Source of the DNA: Campylobacterales bacterium
GTDB taxonomy: Bacteria > Campylobacterota > Campylobacteria > Campylobacterales > Sulfurimonadaceae
Reading direction: 5' to 3'
Length of the DNA: 64,000 nucleotides
NCBI GenBank assembly: GCA_026390165.1
Contig: JAPLGM010000022.1
Span: 20,891-84,890, forward strand
Position 1 is the first letter of the stretch. The number at the start of each line of letters is the position of its first letter. The position numbers and the translations under genes are program-made. Positions 59,920 through 64,000 of the stretch are shown piece after piece. The notes under the pieces are model-generated. The model did no database searches. It was not told the DNA's origin and was given only the letters and a program-made list of their open reading frames with translations.

Positions 59920-61236
59920 ATGGCTCAAAGAGCGATTCGTGAATACGACGGTAAAGCAATTTTCTCAAAGCATTGGGAAAAATACTTCAGCGGTTTCCAC
60001 TATGGTTTTAAATCGGTATTGGTAACTAATGGTGATGAGCTTCGTGCAAAAGCACAAGAGCATGGTTTTGAATGGTTGAAACAAGAGGCATTGGTTGCAA
60101 AACCTGATATGCTTTTTGGTAAACGAGGAAAAAATGATTTAGTTTTGTTTCGAACCAATAAGCCTGGTGATGTCACACTCGAGGAAGCTGCAGCGTGGAT
60201 TGATGCGAAAATTGCAAATGAGACTATTCTTCTCTCAGGACAAAAAGGGACATTAACACACTTTATTATTGAACCATTTACTCCACATTCTCAAGACCAA
60301 GAATATTATATTTCAGCAACAACAGTTGGTGAAGATGATGTACTTTACCTATCGGCTGAGGGCGGTATGGAAGTTGAAGAGGGATGGGAAGAAAAGGTTA
60401 ATGAAGTAACTATTCCTATTACTATGGATGATGCTTCTATCGCTCATTTGATCCGCGCGAATGTTCCTGCTGGAATCCCTACTGAGAATAAAGAGCGTTT
60501 TATCGCTTTCGCAGAACAGTTTTATAAATTTTATCGCGATCAAAACTTCGCCTACCTAGAAATTAACCCAATCGTGATGGTTGGTAATGATATGCACATT
60601 CTTGACCTCGTTGCACGTCTTGATGATACCGCAGGTTTTATGATGGGTGAAGCATGGTGTGGAGCAGAGTTTCCAACCGCATTTGGTATGGAAGATCAAT
60701 CTCCAGAAGAAAAAGCCATTGCAGAGGCGGATTCAAAATCGGGTGCTTCATTGAAATTGACTATTCTTAATCCAATGGGTCGTATTTGGACGATGGTTGC
60801 GGGTGGCGGTGCTTCAGTCGTTTATGCCGATACTATTGCAGATTTGTCTGGCAATGTTAGTGATCTTGCCAACTACGGTGAGTATTCAGGTGGACCAACA
60901 ACCGGTGAGACCAAGTTTTACGCAGAAACTGTTTTTGATTTAATGACCCGTCATAAAGACCCCAAAGGGCGTGATAAAATCCTAATTATTGGTGGAGCAA
61001 TCGCGAACTTTACGGATGTTGCGAAAACCTTTACGGGTATTATTCAAGCATTCGAAACGTATGCAGAGCGTTTAAAAGCGCACAATACGCGTATCTACGT
61101 ACGCCGTGGCGGACCAAACTATGAAAAAGGTTTGAAAGACATCAAAGAGGCAGCAGACCGTTTGGGTCTTTATATCGAAGTTTATGGGCCAGAAACGCAT
61201 GTCACCGACATCGTTCGTATGGCTCTTGAGAAGTAA
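59920..61236 (+). CDS. aclB: ATP-citrate lyase small subunit
   Basis: With AclA cleaves citrate to acetyl-CoA and oxaloacetate, the key step of the reverse TCA cycle. The 438-residue protein from ATG 59920 (AAGGAG 4 bases upstream) begins MAQRAIREYDGKAIFSKHW and has a succinyl-CoA-synthetase-beta-like ATP-grasp domain (YLEINPIVMVGNDMHILDL) and a C-terminal part with TMVAGGGASVVYADTI and GEYSGGPTTGETKFYAE. A longer upstream start adds residues without family similarity. aclA follows after 10 bases. Confidence 0.95.
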   Translation: MAQRAIREYDGKAIFSKHWEKYFSGFHYGFKSVLVTNGDELRAKAQEHGFEWLKQEALVAKPDMLFGKRGKNDLVLFRTNKPGDVTLEEAAAWIDAKIANETILLSGQKGTLTHFIIEPFTPHSQDQEYYISATTVGEDDVLYLSAEGGMEVEEGWEEKVNEVTIPITMDDASIAHLIRANVPAGIPTENKERFIAFAEQFYKFYRDQNFAYLEINPIVMVGNDMHILDLVARLDDTAGFMMGEAWCGAEFPTAFGMEDQSPEEKAIAEADSKSGASLKLTILNPMGRIWTMVAGGGASVVYADTIADLSGNVSDLANYGEYSGGPTTGETKFYAETVFDLMTRHKDPKGRDKILIIGGAIANFTDVAKTFTGIIQAFETYAERLKAHNTRIYVRRGGPNYEKGLKDIKEAADRLGLYIEVYGPETHVTDIVRMALEK

Positions 61237-61246
61237 GGAGAAAAAT

Positions 61247-63064
61247 ATGGGTGCTCTATTTACCAAAGATACACAAGCAATTTTTTGGAATAACAACGCA
61301 AGCGCGATTCAACGTATGTTGGATTATGACTATGTTATCAATCGTGTAAAACCTTCTGTTGCTGCAATCGTTGCACCAACTTCAGGCAACAAATTTGAGA
61401 AATTCTTCTATGGTCCCGATGAGATTATGGTTCCCGTATTTCGTAATACGACAGATGCAGCAGCAGCATTCCCAAAAGCGGATGTTCTTCTGAACTTTGC
61501 CTCATTTCGCACCGCATACGATGTGACTATGGAAGCAATTACACTCAAAGGTCAATTTAAAACGATAATGGTAACCGCTGAGGGGATTCCTGAGCGTCTT
61601 GCACGTAAAATGAATCAAGCCTCTCGTGATGCGGGTGTTGTGGTTATTGGACCAGCAACGGTTGGCGGTATCTCTCCGGGTGCCTTTAAAATCGCAAACG
61701 TCGGCGGGACAATTGAAAATATTGTCAACTCTAAACTTCACCGTGCTGGTTCATGTGGACTTGTAACTCGTTCAGGCGGGTTATTTAATGAGCTTTCCAA
61801 TATCATTAGTATTAATGCTGATGGTATTGCTGAGGGTGTAGCTATTGGTGGTGACCGTTTCGTAGGCTCCGTCTTTATCGATAACCTTCTTCGTATGGAA
61901 AGTAATCCAGATGTTAAATATATGGTATTGTTAGGTGAAGTAGGGGGGACTGAAGAGTACAAAGTCATCGAAGCGGTCAAATCAGGTTTGATCAAAAAAC
62001 CAATTATTGCATGGTGTATCGGTACGATTGCAAAACATTTCAGTTCAGGTGTTCAATTTGGTCACGCAGGTGCTTCAGCAAATGCGGATGCAGAAACAGC
62101 GGCATTCAAAAATACAGCTATGGCAGAAGCAGGAATGTTTGTTCCTGCAAGCTTTAATGACCTTCCAGCGAAAATTGCTGAAGTTTATGGAAAACTTCGT
62201 AATGAAGGTATTGTCACAGAAATTACTGAACCTGAACTTAAAAGTGTACCAAAAGTACGTCGTAAAAAAGAGTTCATCTGTACGATTTCTGATGACCGTG
62301 GTGATGAAGCAACCTACGCCGGTTACCCAATCAGTTCCGTAGCAACTCCGGAAACGGGATTTGGTATCGGTGATGTTATCTCTCTTCTTTGGTTCAAAAA
62401 ACGTTATCCGAAATGGGCAACTGATTATCTTGAAACCGTTATAAAAACCGTTGCCGATCACGGTCCAGCCGTTTCAGGCGCACACAATGCAAAAGTTACT
62501 GCTCGTGCAGGAAAAGACGTTATCAGTTCTCTAGTAACAGGTTTATTGACAATCGGGCCACGTTTTGGTGGAGCAATCGATGATGCAGCACGTTATTTCA
62601 AATATGCAAATGACCGTGGTATGACTCCAGCTGAGTTTATCGATTATATGAAGAAAGAAGGAAAAACGATTTCTGGTATCGGTCACCGTATCAAATCGGT
62701 TCGTAATCCAGATCTTCGTGTATCAGGATTGAAAAAATACGCAGCAGAGCACTTTCCAGCGACTCCGTTACTTGATTTTGCTCTTGAAGTTGAAAAATTG
62801 ACAACCTCTAAAAAAGACAACCTTATCTTGAACGTTGATGGTACTATCGGTATCTTAATGGTTGATATGTGGCGCGCACTTGGTTATTCTGAATCCGACA
62901 TCGACGGCTTTATCGAAGCAGGTGCGCTTAACGCATTCTTCGTAGTGGGTCGCTCTATCGGTTTCATCGGACATATCCTTGATGAAAAACGTCTCGGTAT
63001 GCCAATGTACCGTCACCCAACAGACGATATTCTCTACAACGTCGAAATGGCAGACGAGATTTAA
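61247..63064 (+). CDS. aclA: ATP-citrate lyase large subunit
   Basis: The 605-residue catalytic subunit joins a succinyl-CoA-synthetase-alpha-like part (GPATVGGISPGAFKIANVGG, phosphohistidine His in GVQFGHAGASANAD) to a citrate-synthase-like C-terminal domain (GPRFGGAIDDAARYF, and ISGIGHRIKSVRNPD with the catalytic His). The ATG at 61247 has an AAGGAG site 7 bases upstream. Together with aclB it is a marker for autotrophic CO2 fixation by the reverse TCA cycle. Confidence 0.96.
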   Translation: MGALFTKDTQAIFWNNNASAIQRMLDYDYVINRVKPSVAAIVAPTSGNKFEKFFYGPDEIMVPVFRNTTDAAAAFPKADVLLNFASFRTAYDVTMEAITLKGQFKTIMVTAEGIPERLARKMNQASRDAGVVVIGPATVGGISPGAFKIANVGGTIENIVNSKLHRAGSCGLVTRSGGLFNELSNIISINADGIAEGVAIGGDRFVGSVFIDNLLRMESNPDVKYMVLLGEVGGTEEYKVIEAVKSGLIKKPIIAWCIGTIAKHFSSGVQFGHAGASANADAETAAFKNTAMAEAGMFVPASFNDLPAKIAEVYGKLRNEGIVTEITEPELKSVPKVRRKKEFICTISDDRGDEATYAGYPISSVATPETGFGIGDVISLLWFKKRYPKWATDYLETVIKTVADHGPAVSGAHNAKVTARAGKDVISSLVTGLLTIGPRFGGAIDDAARYFKYANDRGMTPAEFIDYMKKEGKTISGIGHRIKSVRNPDLRVSGLKKYAAEHFPATPLLDFALEVEKLTTSKKDNLILNVDGTIGILMVDMWRALGYSESDIDGFIEAGALNAFFVVGRSIGFIGHILDEKRLGMPMYRHPTDDILYNVEMADEI

Positions 63065-63070
63065 TTTTCC

Positions 63071-63098
63071 CGTCGTTCCCACGAAAGTGGGAGTCCAT
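63071..63098. repeat. REP-like palindrome after aclA
   Basis: CGTCGTTCCCAC, GAAA loop, GTGGGAGTCC: a 6-bp TCCCAC/GTGGGA stem in the CGTC-TTCCC...GGGA-TCCA frame widely scattered in bacterial genomes. It shares the frame with the hairpin at 27080-27101 in inverse orientation and may also act as a terminator for aclBA. Confidence 0.6.
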
Positions 63099-63140
63099 CC
63101 CCTCGCATCTTTTCACTCTTCTTTTTCTTAATACTTTTGT

Positions 63141-63146
63141 TATAAT
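63141..63146 (+). promoter_or_regulatory. Extended -10 box of the pseudopilin gene
   Basis: TGTTATAAT (TGn plus TATAAT), 34 bases before the ATG at 63181. Confidence 0.55.
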
Positions 63147-63180
63147 CACTTATCGATCACTTTATTTTTAGGTAATTATT

Positions 63181-63810
63181 ATGAAACGTTTTGCTTTTAC
63201 ACTGCTCGAACTGGTTTTTATAATTATAGTAATTGGGATTTTAGCGGTATTGGCAATGCCGAACTTTAGTCGCAACTCATTGGCAGAAGGTGTTGAAAAA
63301 ATAGCAGCTCAAATTCGTTATACTCAACATCTTGCAATGGTTGATGATAAATATAATCCAGCAGATCCAAACTGGAGAGAAGAAAATTGGCAAATTTGGT
63401 TTCGAATTTATTTGGGTAGTTATTATTATGAAATTTTTAGTGACCGTAATGGCGGAGCTAATTCAAATGCAAATGAAGAAGCAATAGATCCATTAACAAG
63501 AAAAAGTCTTGCTAACGGAATCGCATCGGTCGGTTTACCTATAAATAAAGATTTGGATTTGACAGCAAAATATGGTATTACAAGTATGGTCGTCCAAAGT
63601 GGTAACTGTGCGAGCGGGAGTGGGTTTCAGATTGCATTCGATTCTCTTGGACGACCTTATGGTGATGTGACATATCAGCCTGTTACTGCTCCTTACTATA
63701 AAATTTTTACGACTCCTTGTCAAATCAGAATTACCCATGGTGATAGTGGAAAAACGGCAGATATTAATGTAAGCGCGGTCACTGGATATGTCTCGGTTGT
63801 TTACAATTAA
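63181..63810 (+). CDS. Type II/IV pseudopilin-like protein
   Basis: A 209-residue protein with a class III prepilin start: FAFTLLELVFIIIVIGILAV, where cleavage would occur just before the first hydrophobic Phe; here the residue before it is Ala rather than the standard Gly. The rest is a globular domain with two Cys that may form a disulfide (GNCASGSGFQ, then TTPCQIRITHG) and no close family match by eye. No secretion genes adjoin it, so its machine is unknown. Confidence 0.8.
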   Translation: MKRFAFTLLELVFIIIVIGILAVLAMPNFSRNSLAEGVEKIAAQIRYTQHLAMVDDKYNPADPNWREENWQIWFRIYLGSYYYEIFSDRNGGANSNANEEAIDPLTRKSLANGIASVGLPINKDLDLTAKYGITSMVVQSGNCASGSGFQIAFDSLGRPYGDVTYQPVTAPYYKIFTTPCQIRITHGDSGKTADINVSAVTGYVSVVYN

Positions 63811-63877
63811 TTAAATCCATATATTAAGGCGTTAAGTAAGCCAAAATCGTCTTTTTTTAAATTCTTTTTCAATTTCC

Positions 63878-63906
63878 TTGACATTCCATTATAATTCCCC
63901 TATAAT
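63878..63906 (+). promoter_or_regulatory. Full consensus sigma70 promoter, probably of an rRNA operon
   Basis: TTGACA (63878-63883) and TATAAT (63901-63906) are both perfect and separated by exactly 17 bases; a second TATAAT at 63890-63895 lies inside. Such strength is unusual in this window and suits a stable-RNA operon. Confidence 0.8.
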
Positions 63907-64000
63907 TCCCCTCCACAAACGATGAGACGCTTCGAAAGAAGAGTTAAGTTTGAGTTTGCGATCATTGAAAACTAAGCAGGAGTGACGGTCAAGTTCAATA
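63907..64000 (+). other. Probable rRNA operon leader
   Basis: No protein frame is evident. The segment contains GATCATTGAAAACTAAGCA, wording common in the leader before 16S rRNA or in rRNA spacers. The 16S gene itself would begin beyond the window. Confidence 0.6.

Overview
The window is chromosomal DNA of a Campylobacterota (Epsilonproteobacteria) member, most likely a sulfur-oxidising autotroph of the Sulfuricurvum/Sulfurimonas type. Pointers are the ATP-citrate lyase pair aclB-aclA (reverse TCA cycle), mqnE (futalosine menaquinone route), the fused ispDF gene, a PEB4-like chaperone near fba, and the order pgpA / sat-like / regulator / ispDF / thiC / mrp, part of which I recall from Campylobacter jejuni. 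The genus is an inference; no rRNA or tRNA gene lies inside the window.

Layout: 0-10.7 kb, housekeeping genes (folP partial at the left edge, an antiporter, motAB, a cyclophilin, msrB, a helicase-like protein, HU, a nucleotidyl-cyclase-fold protein, pyk, cmoA). 10.8-21.8 kb, a complete subtype I-B CRISPR-Cas locus in the order cas6-cas8b(cas11b inside)-cas7-cas5-cas3-[toxin-antitoxin pair]-cas4-cas1-cas2, then a leader and an array of 29 identical 30-bp repeats with 28 spacers. 21.9-32.3 kb, nth, two tandem hybrid histidine kinases, a PEB4-like isomerase, fba, an M23 peptidase, and aroK-thioredoxin-hisD. 32.5-40.2 kb, a molybdopterin oxidoreductase operon (Fe-S, NrfD-type and 1131-residue catalytic subunits) with a TorD chaperone, a multi-cluster ferredoxin and two accessory proteins. 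40.2-46.7 kb, pgpA, a divergent sat, a degenerate response regulator and ispDF, then thiC and mrp. 46.8-56.9 kb, a minus-strand block with a heme-motif diguanylate cyclase, glmS, glnD, a FIST protein plus histidine kinase, and a heme-motif chemoreceptor. 57-64 kb, mqnE, a trpG/pabA-type amidotransferase, a membrane protein, aclBA and a pseudopilin. The window ends in a consensus promoter and what looks like an rRNA operon leader.

Main discovery: spacer 24 of the array (21494-21526) matches the same chromosome only about 1 kb away, at 22569-22601, in 30 of 33 bases. The target fills the predicted 5' untranslated region of the first hybrid histidine kinase, from about the transcription start to one base before its TTG start codon, and the crRNA would be antisense to that mRNA. 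The three mismatches are consecutive (spacer positions 9-11) and leave the PAM-proximal 8 bases intact. This is either a tolerated self-target with escape-like mutations or a CRISPR-guided regulatory link to a sensor kinase.

Other points: a RelE-type toxin-antitoxin cassette with its own promoter and palindrome sits between cas3 and cas4; the AT-rich effector module (cas8b to the toxin) differs in base composition from cas6 and cas4-cas1-cas2; and a 33-codon relic of the glnD 5' end shows that the FIST/histidine-kinase pair was inserted in front of glnD. Apart from the CRISPR leader and array, no stretch over 300 bases lacks a gene.
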